This document shows, piece after piece, positions 34,756-43,320 of a stretch of 64,000 nucleotides of DNA (the stretch's first letter is position 1; each line of letters starts with the position of its first letter). The position numbers were made by a program, and so were the translations under genes. Under the pieces are notes generated by a model. It saw only the letters and a program-made list of their open reading frames with translations. It did no database searches and had not been told where the DNA came from. Source of the DNA: Bacillus sp. X1(2014) (GTDB lineage Bacteria; Bacillota; Bacilli; Bacillales_B; DSM-18226); the NCBI RefSeq assembly GCF_007678255.1, contig NZ_VEED01000015.1:62001-126000 (forward strand). The letters run 5' to 3'.

Positions 34756-36767
34756 CAACAGGAAAACGATTAGCTAAATACGCCTTGGCGTATAAAAAAA
34801 TTATTTTCGCAGCATTGATCATGCTGACCATTTCTGTCGGAACTGATCTCGCTGGCCCGTTTATTGCTAAAAATATTATTGATCAGCATATTTTAGGAAT
34901 TGAATCTGTTTGGTATGAAACATCAGGCGGCAAAAAAGCAGTAAATTATGAAGGGAAATTTTATAAAAGAGAAAAGTATGTATCTAGTAGTGAACAAAAG
35001 GGAAAGCATATCCAAATTTTGCAAGTCGGTTCCAAGTTTGTTTTTATCGACGAAAAGATTGAATTTGACGGAAAGCGGACCTTAAATGCCGGAACATTGG
35101 AGATAAAAAATGGTGTTAGAAAGGTTGAATATCAGGCAAAGATCCTTAGGTTGTCTGAAATTTTAGCTTTTTATCAGCCTGAGATTCTCCCTATCGTTCA
35201 ACTTTTAGCCATTTATTTCGGACTCTTGGTAGTATCAGCTGTTTTTCAGTACGGTGAACGCTTCTTATTGCAAAAATCTGCCAACCGCATCATTCAAAAA
35301 ATGCGTGAAGATGTGTATGGACAGATTCAACGTCTGCCAATTAATTATTTTGATAACCTGCCTGCTGGTAAAGTAGTAGCAAGAATTACGAATGATACGG
35401 AGGCAATCCGTGAATTATATGTCACCGTTCTCGCCACCTTTTTTACAAGTTCCATTTATATTACTGGCATTTATGTGGCTTTGTTTATTTTAAATGTAAG
35501 GCTTGCGGCAATCTGTTTATTGTTATTGCCAATAATTTATGTATGGATGTTGATTTACCGTAAGTATGCTTCAAAATACAACCGTGTGATTCGTTCGAAG
35601 AATAGCGAAATAAATGCAATGATTAATGAGTCAATTCAAGGGATGAGTATTATCCAAGCATTCAGTCGCGAAAAAGAAACAAAAGCAGATTTTGAGAAAC
35701 TTAACCATGAGCACTTTACCTACCAGAATAAATTATTAAGTCTCAATTCATTAACCTCGCACAACCTTGTCGGAGTCCTAAGAAATCTTATTTTTGTAGC
35801 ATTTATTTGGTATTTTGGCGGTCAGGCACTAAATACTTCTACCATTCTTTCATTAGGGATGCTGTATGCCTTTGTTGATTATATTAATCGGCTTTTTCAA
35901 CCGGTGCAGGGGATTGTTAATCAATTGGCCAATCTAGAACTTGCTCTGGTGGCGGGAGAACGTGTATTTAAATTGATGGATGAACCTGGGGAAAATGTAA
36001 GTAGTGAGCGAATTACTCGTTTTAAAGGAAATGTAATATTTGATCATGTATCATTTGGTTATAAAGACGGGGAATACGTTTTAAAGAATATTGATTTTGA
36101 AGCAAAGCATGGTGAAACAGTTGCCCTAGTTGGCCACACGGGATCTGGAAAAAGTTCCATTATGAATTTACTTTTCCGCTTTTATGATTATCAAAAGGGA
36201 AAAGTTACTATTGATGGAATGGATATTGAAACGATTCCCCGTCAATCTATTCGTAACCATATGGGAATTGTTTTACAGGATCCCTATTTATTTACCGGAA
36301 CTATAGCCTCAAATGTAAGTCTTAATGATTCTGCGATAACCAAAGAAAAAGTAGAAAAAGCATTAAAGGATGTAGGGGCAGACAAGGTATTCAAGAATTT
36401 AGAAAATGGTTATGATGAGCCAGTACTTGAGAAAGGCAGTACCCTTTCAAGTGGGCAGAGGCAGATCATTTCCTTTGCACGAGCGCTGGCATTCGATCCA
36501 GCTATACTCATACTTGACGAAGCTACGTCAAGTATTGATACAGAAACGGAAACTGTGATTCAAGAGGCAATGGAAGTTCTGAAAAAAGGGCGGACCACCT
36601 TTATCATTGCGCACCGGTTATCAACGATCCGCAACGCTGACCAAATCATTGTCTTAGACCGCGGGATGATTGTTGAAAAGGGCACACATGATCAATTGAT
36701 GGAGAAAAAAGGGAAATATTATCAAATGTATGAACTTCAGCAGGGCAACGCAGATTTGGCCGGCTAG
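34752..36767 (+). CDS. bmrD: Multidrug ABC exporter half-transporter BmrD (YheH)
   Basis: A 671-residue partner of BmrC. An unusually long extracellular segment (about residues 45-135) lies between the first two membrane helices, as in YheH. Walker A is GHTGSGKSS near residue 463, the signature is LSSGQRQ near 568, and Walker B is ILILDEATSSID with the catalytic Glu present. Heterodimer with BmrC exports structurally varied drugs in B. subtilis. Ends before a 52-bp repeat array; no clear terminator directly after it. Confidence 0.93.
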   Translation: MTTGKRLAKYALAYKKIIFAALIMLTISVGTDLAGPFIAKNIIDQHILGIESVWYETSGGKKAVNYEGKFYKREKYVSSSEQKGKHIQILQVGSKFVFIDEKIEFDGKRTLNAGTLEIKNGVRKVEYQAKILRLSEILAFYQPEILPIVQLLAIYFGLLVVSAVFQYGERFLLQKSANRIIQKMREDVYGQIQRLPINYFDNLPAGKVVARITNDTEAIRELYVTVLATFFTSSIYITGIYVALFILNVRLAAICLLLLPIIYVWMLIYRKYASKYNRVIRSKNSEINAMINESIQGMSIIQAFSREKETKADFEKLNHEHFTYQNKLLSLNSLTSHNLVGVLRNLIFVAFIWYFGGQALNTSTILSLGMLYAFVDYINRLFQPVQGIVNQLANLELALVAGERVFKLMDEPGENVSSERITRFKGNVIFDHVSFGYKDGEYVLKNIDFEAKHGETVALVGHTGSGKSSIMNLLFRFYDYQKGKVTIDGMDIETIPRQSIRNHMGIVLQDPYLFTGTIASNVSLNDSAITKEKVEKALKDVGADKVFKNLENGYDEPVLEKGSTLSSGQRQIISFARALAFDPAILILDEATSSIDTETETVIQEAMEVLKKGRTTFIIAHRLSTIRNADQIIVLDRGMIVEKGTHDQLMEKKGKYYQMYELQQGNADLAG

Positions 36768-36848
36768 AAAAACTTTATTAGAATTAGGGAACTTAGACGC
36801 TTCTCTTTTAGGTTAGGTCTTTATCTTCTTAAGTATGATGAACATTTT

Positions 36849-37040
36849 CTCTAGTTAGTCGGAAGAAGTTGGTCATCATCGCCCGGATGATGACCTTTTT
36901 CTCTGGTTAGTCGAAAGAATTTGGTCATCATCGCCCGGATGATGACCTTTTTCTCTGCTTAGTCGGAAGAATTTGGTCATCATCGCTCGTATGATAACCA
37001 TTTTCTCTAGTGTGTCGGAAGAATTTGATCATCATCAAGT
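36849..37040 (+). repeat. Tandem array, four copies of a 52-bp unit with an internal palindrome
   Basis: CTCT-starting units at 36849, 36901, 36953 and 37005: exact 52-base spacing. The first two units contain a ten-pair palindrome GGTCATCATC-GCCCG-GATGATGACC; later copies are degenerate. Different sequence from the array at 9385 but identical period. Confidence 0.88.
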
Positions 37041-37125
37041 CATGGAGAGTTTGGCCATTTAGACAAGGAATCCCCTTAACAAAACAAGTTAAGGGTTTAT
37101 GATAAGAGTTTTTGAACTTAGATTA

Positions 37126-37277
37126 CTGTCTAGCTCCAGCGCCCTAGCGGCTAGTGTCCTTCGCTCTCCGCCCTACGATAAGTCAATCACGAATGCGCCT
37201 CCGGCTTTTCGTGTTTCCTTTATCTTAGTTGGAGCGCTCCTGGCCATACGCCGCTGACCAGGGCGCTTGCGCTTTTC
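37126..37277 (+). repeat. Interspersed Bacillus repeat of the CTGTCTAGCTCC type
   Basis: About 150 bp beginning CTGTCTAGCTCCAGCGCC and ending GGGCGCTTGCGCTTTT, GC-richer than the surroundings and with internal inverted pairs. I recognise this end pair from many Bacillaceae genomes. It abuts the stop codon of yheG and may act as its 3' end signal. Confidence 0.75.
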
Positions 37278-37898
37278 TTAATAAGTAAGCCCTACACGGG
37301 ATCCGATAAATTGCTTGCTAAATAACTGCTCAAAGGCAAAATCTGCTGTATCGTAAATAGAGATCGACGAAGGATCATCAGGAAGAATGTCTTTTTCATA
37401 TCTGTAATGCCCTAATCTCTCTCCAATAGGCAAATAAGTCGGGCAAACAATCGTCCAATCGAGCCCAGACTCTTTTAATAATAAATAGGCACGTAAATGT
37501 TCCTCCGCATCACGGGTGCTTTTCCTTTTCGACTCGGACGATTGAAACCGATATAAATGAGGTGCAGATCGAGCCTGGAGAATTCCAGCTGTTCCAATCG
37601 TAATAATACGGTGTATTCCAAGCGCTTTCATATGTTTAATAATAAAGGGCATTGATTCAGAGAGTGTCGTGGTACCTGCTGTATTTAGAGAACTAATGAC
37701 TACATCCGATCCTGTTAAAATACTCGCAATGTCGGTTTCATTTAGCACATTACCTTCCTTAACAAGAAGGCCTTCTCTTTTAATGTTTAGTTTACTCCTA
37801 TCTCTCACCAGTGCTTGGACCGAATGGTGATTGGTTAATGCATTTTCTAAAATAATCGAACCCACTCTGCCTGTTGCTCCGAAAATGCAAATGTTCAC
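37278..37898 (-). CDS. yheG: NAD(P)-binding Rossmann protein, YheG
   Basis: A 206-residue atypical SDR (NmrA / biliverdin-reductase-B-like). N-terminal IFGATGRVGSIILENAL is the NAD(P) glycine motif; no Tyr-x-x-x-Lys pair of classical SDRs is evident. It could be a flavin or quinone reductase, or a redox sensor. Its position next to bmrC-bmrD matches yheI-yheH-yheG of B. subtilis, though here it is convergent with bmrD. Weak ribosome site (AGAGGTG) precedes the ATG. Confidence 0.82.
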   Translation of the reverse strand: MNICIFGATGRVGSIILENALTNHHSVQALVRDRSKLNIKREGLLVKEGNVLNETDIASILTGSDVVISSLNTAGTTTLSESMPFIIKHMKALGIHRIITIGTAGILQARSAPHLYRFQSSESKRKSTRDAEEHLRAYLLLKESGLDWTIVCPTYLPIGERLGHYRYEKDILPDDPSSISIYDTADFAFEQLFSKQFIGSRVGLTY

Positions 37899-38009
37899 AA
37901 AAAATTCACCTCTTATTCAATAAAGTGTAATATTCATCACTTGCGAACCCCTACGCTTATGATATTTTAAAGATGTTTTAGCATTTATTTATATAGGGGT
38001 GGGATGTAT

Positions 38010-38093
38010 ATGTCAGAGTATTCAGTTGTGCTATTGATCGGTAGTTTTTTAATCCTTTCTTATTATATCGGATATACAATCATTAAACATTAA
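38010..38093 (+). CDS. 27-residue single-span membrane microprotein
   Basis: ATG 38010 to TAA encodes MSEYSVVLLIGSFLILSYYI plus GYTIIKH: one membrane helix with a short basic end. AGGGGTGGG lies six bases upstream (an in-frame ATG at 38004 is too close). It is followed directly by a strong terminator, so it is a complete small gene. No family recognised; the yheF position in B. subtilis also holds a small gene, but I cannot say they match. Confidence 0.6.
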   Translation: MSEYSVVLLIGSFLILSYYIGYTIIKH

Positions 38094-38099
38094 TTTAGT

Positions 38100-38127
38100 A
38101 ACTGCAGACAAGTGTCTGCAGTTTTTT
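38100..38127 (+). terminator. Terminator after the microprotein
   Basis: Perfect stem AACTGCAGACA / TGTCTGCAGTT with an AG-centred loop and seven T. Confidence 0.9.
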
Positions 38128-38215
38128 TCGTTAAATAAGTATGTTGATTTTTAATAAAATAGATAGGAATGGGTATATATATTGAAGTATATGAATTTGT
38201 GAGGTGTGTTGATAA

Positions 38216-39598
38216 GTGGAGAATTATCGAATTGAAAAGGATACACTTGGTGAGGTTCGTGTGCCTATTGATAAATATTGGGGTGCTCAAACACAACGGA
38301 GCAAGAACAATTTTAAAATAGGCTCAGAGAAGATGCCATTGGAATTAATATATGGTTTGGTCTTTATTAAAAAGGCAGCAGCCATAGTAAATTTCCAATT
38401 AGGGAAGCTCAGTGAAAATAAAATGAAGGCGATCCAAAAAGTATGTGATTCTATTCATGCCGGAGATATGGATGAACATTTCCCATTGGTGGTCTGGCAG
38501 ACGGGTAGCGGGACTCAATCCAACATGAACGTAAATGAAGTGATAGCCAATAAGGCAAATGAATATTTAAAGGACCTAGGTGCTGGGCATGAAAAAATCC
38601 ATCCAAATGATGATGTCAATATGTCGCAAAGCTCCAACGATACTTTTCCAACAGCCATGCATATTGCTGCATATCAAAAGATTGTAGTAGAACTTCTTCC
38701 GGCAATATCAGAACTTAAAAATACTCTCCTACAAAAGGAAAAGGATTTCTCTAAAGTCATTAAAATCGGAAGGACACATTTACAGGATGCAACTCCACTT
38801 ACACTGGGACAAGAAATCAGCGGATGGCGGTGGATGCTTGAAAAATGTGAAAAGATGATAAAGGAGGCAAGCCAATATCTACTTGATTTGGCGATCGGAG
38901 GAACGGCGGTTGGGACAGGAATCAACGCACCTGCTTTGTTTGGTGATAAGGTTGCTGAGCAAATTTCCATATTTACTGGATACCCATTTCGGTCCTCAGA
39001 AAATAAATTTCATGCTTTAACAAGTCACGATGAGATTGTACATGTTCATGGTGCGCTTAAAGCTTTGGCCGCTGATTTAATGAAAATTGCTAATGATATC
39101 CGTTGGCTGGCAAGTGGACCGCGCAGTGGGATTGGAGAGATTAGTATCCCGGCGAATGAGCCTGGGAGTTCCATTATGCCCGGAAAGGTAAATCCAACTC
39201 AAAGCGAAGCATTGACGATGATAACATGCCAGATATATGGAAATGACGCTGCAATTGCTTTTGCAGCGAGTCAAGGAAATTTCGAGTTAAATGTCTTTAA
39301 ACCAGTTATTATTAATAATTTTATCCAATCGGTTAGACTTCTTTCGGATGGAATAAGATCCTTTAATAAAAATTGTGTCGTAGGTCTTCAGGCAAATGAC
39401 GAGATTCTTAAAGAACATTTGAATCGCTCATTGATGCTTGTTACAGCATTAAATCCTCATATTGGCTACGAAAAGGCAGCAGAAATTGCCAAATTAGCTT
39501 TCAAAGAAAATGGTTCCTTAAAGGAAGCCGCGTTAAAATTAGGTTATCTTACTGAAGAGCAGTTTTCGAAATGGGTTAAGCCAGAAAATATGATATGA
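38216..39598 (+). CDS. fumC: Fumarate hydratase, class II
   Basis: TCA-cycle enzyme, fumarate to L-malate, iron-independent homotetramer. At 460 residues with the signature [13 protein letters not shown] near residue 318, the active-site [10 protein letters not shown] near 98 and GRTHLQDA near 186. Start GTG 38216 has GAGGTG nine bases upstream. B. subtilis citG is the counterpart but lies elsewhere in that genome, so placement here is lineage-specific. A GC-rich hairpin follows the stop. Confidence 0.96.
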   Translation: MENYRIEKDTLGEVRVPIDKYWGAQTQRSKNNFKIGSEKMPLELIYGLVFIKKAAAIVNFQLGKLSENKMKAIQKVCDSIHAGDMDEHFPLVVWQTGSGTQSNMNVNEVIANKANEYLKDLGAGHEKIHPNDDVNMSQSSNDTFPTAMHIAAYQKIVVELLPAISELKNTLLQKEKDFSKVIKIGRTHLQDATPLTLGQEISGWRWMLEKCEKMIKEASQYLLDLAIGGTAVGTGINAPALFGDKVAEQISIFTGYPFRSSENKFHALTSHDEIVHVHGALKALAADLMKIANDIRWLASGPRSGIGEISIPANEPGSSIMPGKVNPTQSEALTMITCQIYGNDAAIAFAASQGNFELNVFKPVIINNFIQSVRLLSDGIRSFNKNCVVGLQANDEILKEHLNRSLMLVTALNPHIGYEKAAEIAKLAFKENGSLKEAALKLGYLTEEQFSKWVKPENMI

Positions 39599-39604
39599 AA
39601 TTGA

Positions 39605-39630
39605 AAGCCCCTTCCGAATGGAAGGGGCTT
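39605..39630 (+). terminator. Hairpin after fumC
   Basis: Eleven-pair stem AAGCCCCTTCC / GGAAGGGGCTT with a GAAT loop but no T run, so a transcript-stabilising hairpin or weak terminator. Confidence 0.6.
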
Positions 39631-39670
39631 AGCCATAATATTTATTTGTATTTACTTGGATTACTAAAAA

Positions 39671-39874
39671 TTAGCGTTGGAATCCGCCAAGTTGAGACTC
39701 AGCCATTGCTACTAAACGTTTTGTAATTTCTCCACCAACAGATCCGTTGGCACGTGAAGTAGTGTCTGCACCAAGATTTACACCAAATTCTGAAGCAATT
39801 TCATACTTCATTTGACTAAGAGCTTGCTCGACGCCTGGTACTAGAAGTTGATTAGAGTTGTTGTTACTTGCCAT
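39671..39874 (-). CDS. Alpha/beta-type small acid-soluble spore protein
   Basis: A 67-residue DNA-binding protein that saturates spore DNA and protects it from UV and heat. EIASEFGV near residues 25-32 is the germination-protease (GPR) cleavage motif. [17 protein letters not shown] near 39-55 is the second conserved DNA-binding block. Made in the forespore under sigma-G in relatives. AGAGGAGTG precedes the ATG. The upstream region contains two tRNA-like folds. Confidence 0.96.
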   Translation of the reverse strand: MASNNNSNQLLVPGVEQALSQMKYEIASEFGVNLGADTTSRANGSVGGEITKRLVAMAESQLGGFQR

Positions 39875-39904
39875 AGTTGAATAACACTCCTCTTAATAAA
39901 TTTG

Positions 39905-39963
39905 GGGTCAGTATGGAGTTGAACCATAATGGAGATTAAACCATTGCCGCCTAGGCCTAACCC
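39905..39963 (-). other. tRNA-like fold (acceptor stem plus T-arm), 59 bases
   Basis: On the minus strand GGGTTAG pairs with CTGACCC (one G-U). The latter directly follows a five-pair T-arm TATGG-TTCAACT-CCATA with a consensus T-loop. Only 28 bases remain for the other arms. Located 30 bp upstream of the SASP start. No anticodon arm of normal form. Confidence 0.35.
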
Positions 39964-40032
39964 ATATTATCAATATTACTTTTGATAAACTTTCTACAAT
40001 TGGAGATTCATTCATAAAACTTTGGTTTGGTT

Positions 40033-40078
40033 GGATGAGTCGGACTTGCACCGGCTAATACCCTTTTTGGTTTCATCC
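40033..40078 (-). other. Second tRNA-like fold, 46 bases
   Basis: On the minus strand GGATGA pairs with TCATCC, which directly follows GCCGG-TGCAAGT-CCGAC (one mismatch), again acceptor stem next to a T-arm. The 3' flank reads AACCA. Confidence 0.3.
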
Positions 40079-40231
40079 ATCGTGTTGTTGAATGGTTGCT
40101 TGCTTTGTAATACTTATTATGATTAAAACGGAAAGACTTATTCGAGAAATTAATTAGTAATTTATTCCATTACATATGACATATAAGTTAACACAAACTA
40201 AGGATATCAATTAAACAAAAGGGTGAATGAA

Positions 40232-40474
40232 ATGTCTGAATGCCCAGTATGTAATGGTTTCCGTGAAGCCTATTTATTATGTACAAATTGCGGTGAGCCT
40301 ATGATGGAAAGTGGTCGTCTTATGGACTTTTATGATGATTACAGTCCATATATGGAAATAGACTTAATGAAAATGGAAGATGGATATCCTGATACAAATT
40401 CAGGTCATAAGTGCCCCCATGTGTATCGATGTCCTGCTTGTCATCTAGAAGAAGTATTTTTTATAAAAGAATAA
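40232..40474 (+). CDS. Small putative zinc-ribbon protein
   Basis: An 80-residue protein with three Cys pairs: CPVC at residues 4-7, CTNC near 17-20 and a C-terminal HKCPHVYRCPAC. Two zinc sites are likely. Between them is the acidic DFYDDYSPYMEIDLMKMEDG. No function known; recalled only as a Bacillus hypothetical. Start at ATG 40232 with AAAGGGTG six bases upstream (GTG 40223 overlaps that site). Ends at a bidirectional terminator shared with msmX. Confidence 0.75.
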   Translation: MSECPVCNGFREAYLLCTNCGEPMMESGRLMDFYDDYSPYMEIDLMKMEDGYPDTNSGHKCPHVYRCPACHLEEVFFIKE

Positions 40475-40494
40475 GCCTCGCTCCAAGCGAGGCT
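40474..40494. terminator. Bidirectional terminator between zinc-ribbon gene and msmX
   Basis: Stem AGCCTCGCT / AGCGAGGCT with a CCA loop; T-rich on the minus-strand side. Confidence 0.75.
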
Positions 40495-40518
40495 ATTCTG
40501 TCTTTACATTGTATACTA

Positions 40519-41619
40519 TTATGGACGAATTCTTGATTCTGTTTCTTCATCAAAGAAATGTGCTTTATTCATATCAAATGCAAGATCTAATGTATCGCCA
40601 GGATGGATATCACCACGAGAATCAACGCGAGCCACAAAATCTTGACCGCCAATGCTTGAATAAATCATTAATTCTGCACCAGTTAACTCGGCAACATCTA
40701 CTTGAGCTTTAATTTTTGATCCAGCAGATGCATCAATGAAAACTGGTTCATCATGAATATCTTCTGGACGAGTACCTAGGATGATTGATTTTCCAACATA
40801 TCCTTGTTCGCGTAAATATTTCATTTTTCCTTCTGGAACAGAAAGAGCAGTATTTCCAATTACGAATTTTCCATCCTCTAATTTTCCGTTAAAGAAATTC
40901 ATTGCAGGAGATCCGATAAAGCCGCCGACAAAGACATTCTCAGGCTTTTCATAAACTTCTTTAGGCGAACCTACTTGCTGAATGATACCATCTTTCATAA
41001 CGACTAAACGTGTTGCCATTGTCATCGCTTCAGTTTGGTCATGTGTAACATAGATTGTAGTAGTATCTAAGCGACGGTGAAGTTTAGCAATTTCTGCACG
41101 CATTTGCACACGAAGCTTTGCATCCAGGTTTGATAATGGTTCATCCATTAAGAATACTTTTGCATCACGTACAATCGCACGGCCTAATGCTACACGCTGG
41201 CGTTGTCCGCCTGAAAGAGCCTTAGGTTTACGAGTTAAGTAAGCTTCTAGACCAAGAATTTTTGCTGCGTCTTTTACGCGACGGTCAATTTCATCTTTTG
41301 GGAATTTACGCAGTTTTAAGCCGAACGCCATGTTATCATATACCGTCATATGTGGATAAAGAGCATAGTTTTGGAAAACCATCGCGATATCACGATCTTT
41401 TGGAGCTACATCGTTTACTCTTTTACCATCAATGTAGAAATCTCCTTTTGAAATATCTTCAAGACCAGCAATCATTCGAAGTGTCGTAGATTTTCCACAC
41501 CCTGATGGTCCTACAAACACGATAAATTCTTTATCTTCAATGTGTAAATTGAAGTCTTGTACAGCTGTTACTTTATTATCATAAATCTTATAAATATGAT
41601 CTAATTTTAACTCTGCCAT
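40519..41619 (-). CDS. msmX: Multi-sugar ABC transporter ATPase MsmX
   Basis: Shared ATP-binding subunit that energises several carbohydrate importers in Bacillus. At 366 residues: Walker A GPSGCGKST near 38-46, signature LSGGQRQR near 135, Walker B VFLMDEPLSNLD near 155, and a C-terminal regulatory OB-type domain (GTRPEDIHDE near 287). No permease or binding-protein genes are adjacent, normal for this multi-task ATPase. A YxkF-like regulator is immediately upstream on the same strand, the B. subtilis arrangement. Confidence 0.95.
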   Translation of the reverse strand: MAELKLDHIYKIYDNKVTAVQDFNLHIEDKEFIVFVGPSGCGKSTTLRMIAGLEDISKGDFYIDGKRVNDVAPKDRDIAMVFQNYALYPHMTVYDNMAFGLKLRKFPKDEIDRRVKDAAKILGLEAYLTRKPKALSGGQRQRVALGRAIVRDAKVFLMDEPLSNLDAKLRVQMRAEIAKLHRRLDTTTIYVTHDQTEAMTMATRLVVMKDGIIQQVGSPKEVYEKPENVFVGGFIGSPAMNFFNGKLEDGKFVIGNTALSVPEGKMKYLREQGYVGKSIILGTRPEDIHDEPVFIDASAGSKIKAQVDVAELTGAELMIYSSIGGQDFVARVDSRGDIHPGDTLDLAFDMNKAHFFDEETESRIRP

Positions 41620-41698
41620 TGGAATTCCTCCCTTATCTTGTTAGTAATAGTTTACAAGCAGCAGAAGAAAATAGGTATGGACAGACTGCACAAAGAAT

Positions 41699-41712
41699 GA
41701 AAACGCTTTTTT
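41699..41712. promoter_or_regulatory. Weak cre-like sequence upstream of msmX
   Basis: TGAAAACGCTTTTT differs from the cre consensus at the last two positions. It lies about 80 bp before msmX. Confidence 0.3.
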
Positions 41713-41722
41713 GGGCACATTG

Positions 41723-42637
41723 TTATCTTTTTTGACTTTGTTCAAAAAGGAGACAAGCTAAGAAGACTGTAAAGGCCCCATAAAAATCTTTTAATTGGAT
41801 TCCAGACTTATCGATAAATTTATCAATTCGATATTGGAGTGTATTTCGATGGATGTATAACTTTTTTGCCGTCAAACTGGCATTTAAATTATTCTCCAGA
41901 AAAACTTTAATGGTCGAATACATCTCTGGATCATCATTAAAAACTTCGAATATTCCTTGATGGATCTTTGGTTTTAAATCCATCGGCAAATGATATGTCA
42001 CATATGCTGGAAGAACCCGTTCAAATGTAAAAATATTCATAAAGGAGTTAAGATGGGTCAGACCAAAAGAAAAATATTCTTTCTCAAGCAGGAACTTTGA
42101 ACGAAGTTGGTCGTTAAAGGAATTAAACTTTCCAATAAAAAAAGAGATTTTGACATAAAAATCACTTTCTAAGGTTTCTGACATGGAAATCAATTCTTCT
42201 TCCGTAAGTAAGACTATGGTGTCTTCTTCAATTATTATTCCTCGTCTTTTGTTCTCCCAGATGATAATGACTCCTTCAGTAAAGAACCCTTTTAATGCTG
42301 ACTCAATCTCAAGTTGATTCGTATCATCACCGTTAATTTGAAATTGAATGAACCGAAGATTTGTCTCAACATGATAAGTGGGGGGAGGACCATCCTCTAA
42401 TAAGTAGGCATCCCAACCCTTGGTAGCGGAGCTTCGGATTGTTGGCGGATGTTCAACTAATTGATAGATCGTTTGGAGGAGGGAGAATTCCTTTTCAGAA
42501 ACATTAGATTTAGGAATGCCAATCCATTCGTTGTCCATCTCGCTGTAAAATATGTAAAACTGTTCTGAAAGCGTAATGGGTTGATCGGGAAATAAAACGG
42601 AATTTTCATAAATAGACAATAATTTTCTAAGCATCAT
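41723..42637 (-). CDS. PucR/CdaR-type regulator, YxkF-like
   Basis: A 304-residue protein whose C-terminus is a PucR helix-turn-helix (LNASLTAKKLYIHRNTLQYRIDKF near residues 253-276). The N-terminal region is not recognised. It directly precedes msmX on the same strand (about 100 bp gap), as yxkF does in B. subtilis, so control of msmX is a reasonable inference. GGGGAAATCA precedes ATG 42637; a second ATG is the next codon. Confidence 0.8.
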   Translation of the reverse strand: MMLRKLLSIYENSVLFPDQPITLSEQFYIFYSEMDNEWIGIPKSNVSEKEFSLLQTIYQLVEHPPTIRSSATKGWDAYLLEDGPPPTYHVETNLRFIQFQINGDDTNQLEIESALKGFFTEGVIIIWENKRRGIIIEEDTIVLLTEEELISMSETLESDFYVKISFFIGKFNSFNDQLRSKFLLEKEYFSFGLTHLNSFMNIFTFERVLPAYVTYHLPMDLKPKIHQGIFEVFNDDPEMYSTIKVFLENNLNASLTAKKLYIHRNTLQYRIDKFIDKSGIQLKDFYGAFTVFLACLLFEQSQKR

Positions 42638-42710
42638 TGATTTCCCCGTTTAATAAATATTTTTTTATGACTTCTAATATTATAACAGTAGTTACTAAAC
42701 CTAATAAATC

Positions 42711-42742
42711 AAAAAGGCTAGCCAAGGTTAATTCGGCTAGCC
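42711..42742 (-). terminator. Terminator of the yhe-type spore operon
   Basis: Stem AGGCTAGCC / GGCTAGCCT; on the minus strand followed by TTTTTGATTT. It lies just past the 64-residue gene at 42763. Confidence 0.85.
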
Positions 42743-42762
42743 TGTTATTTTGGAATTTCACA

Positions 42763-42957
42763 TCAATCGCATTCATAGGGCGGTTGTTCTACTTGAAGGT
42801 CACGGGCTTCTTCGATATTAGTTGATTCCATTCTGGAATGCACTGAACCACCGGACATGCCTTCGTTGATCATTCGGTCAACATCCATAAACACCTTATC
42901 TCTGCCTTCATATGCAGAACCTGCATCCGTTCCCATGTCTTTTTCTTTGTCCATCAT
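42763..42957 (-). CDS. Small hypothetical protein, last gene of the YheCD operon
   Basis: A 64-residue hydrophilic, acidic protein with no membrane segment. Start at ATG 42957 has AAAGGA seven bases upstream; ATGs at 42963 and 42954 are alternatives. Its middle reads DVDRMINEGMSGG, and it ends VEQPPYECD. Similar small proteins occur beside spore-coat genes in Bacillus (recall only). Function unknown. Confidence 0.65.
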   Translation of the reverse strand: MMDKEKDMGTDAGSAYEGRDKVFMDVDRMINEGMSGGSVHSRMESTNIEEARDLQVEQPPYECD

Positions 42958-43036
42958 TATCATTCCTTTCCCAAAACTATATTTAGTTTTGCGGAAAAGG
43001 CAAGTTTTCATTCACGATGGTCATCCGAATTTTAGA

Positions 43037-43246
43037 TTATTCATATACATGATAAAGCATTAGTTCATGGATTTGGCTTGATAGTGCCTCAATTTCATCC
43101 TGTTCAGGTACATTTGTTGTCCATTCAATTTTCCCTGTTTGGTGGTAAATTCCCGTCACCCGCTGTTTTTTATGATAAAAGGAAAAATTCCAGCCTGGTA
43201 TATTTTTATTTTCAAATAACGGTTTAAATTGAAAGTGCATGATCAT
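43037..43246 (-). CDS. yheE: YheE family protein
   Basis: A 69-residue protein with beta-rich N-terminal half (HFQFKPLFENKNIPGWNFSF) and a helical end. Matches YheE in length and place, next to yheC/yheD-type genes. Start at ATG 43246, eight bases after AGGAGG; TTG 43252 is too near. Function unknown; sporulation-associated by context. Confidence 0.75.
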   Translation of the reverse strand: MIMHFQFKPLFENKNIPGWNFSFYHKKQRVTGIYHQTGKIEWTTNVPEQDEIEALSSQIHELMLYHVYE

Positions 43247-43320
43247 CGTCAAATCCTCCTTTTAATATTCTTATTTATAGCTTAACTGGTTAGGGAGAAT
43301 ATTTAAATATGAATTTTCTG

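Noticed and set aside
40011..40079. 22-codon ORF on the minus strand (starts MDETKKG)
   Set aside because: No Shine-Dalgarno; it coincides with the tRNA-like inverted pairs, which explain the sequence better.
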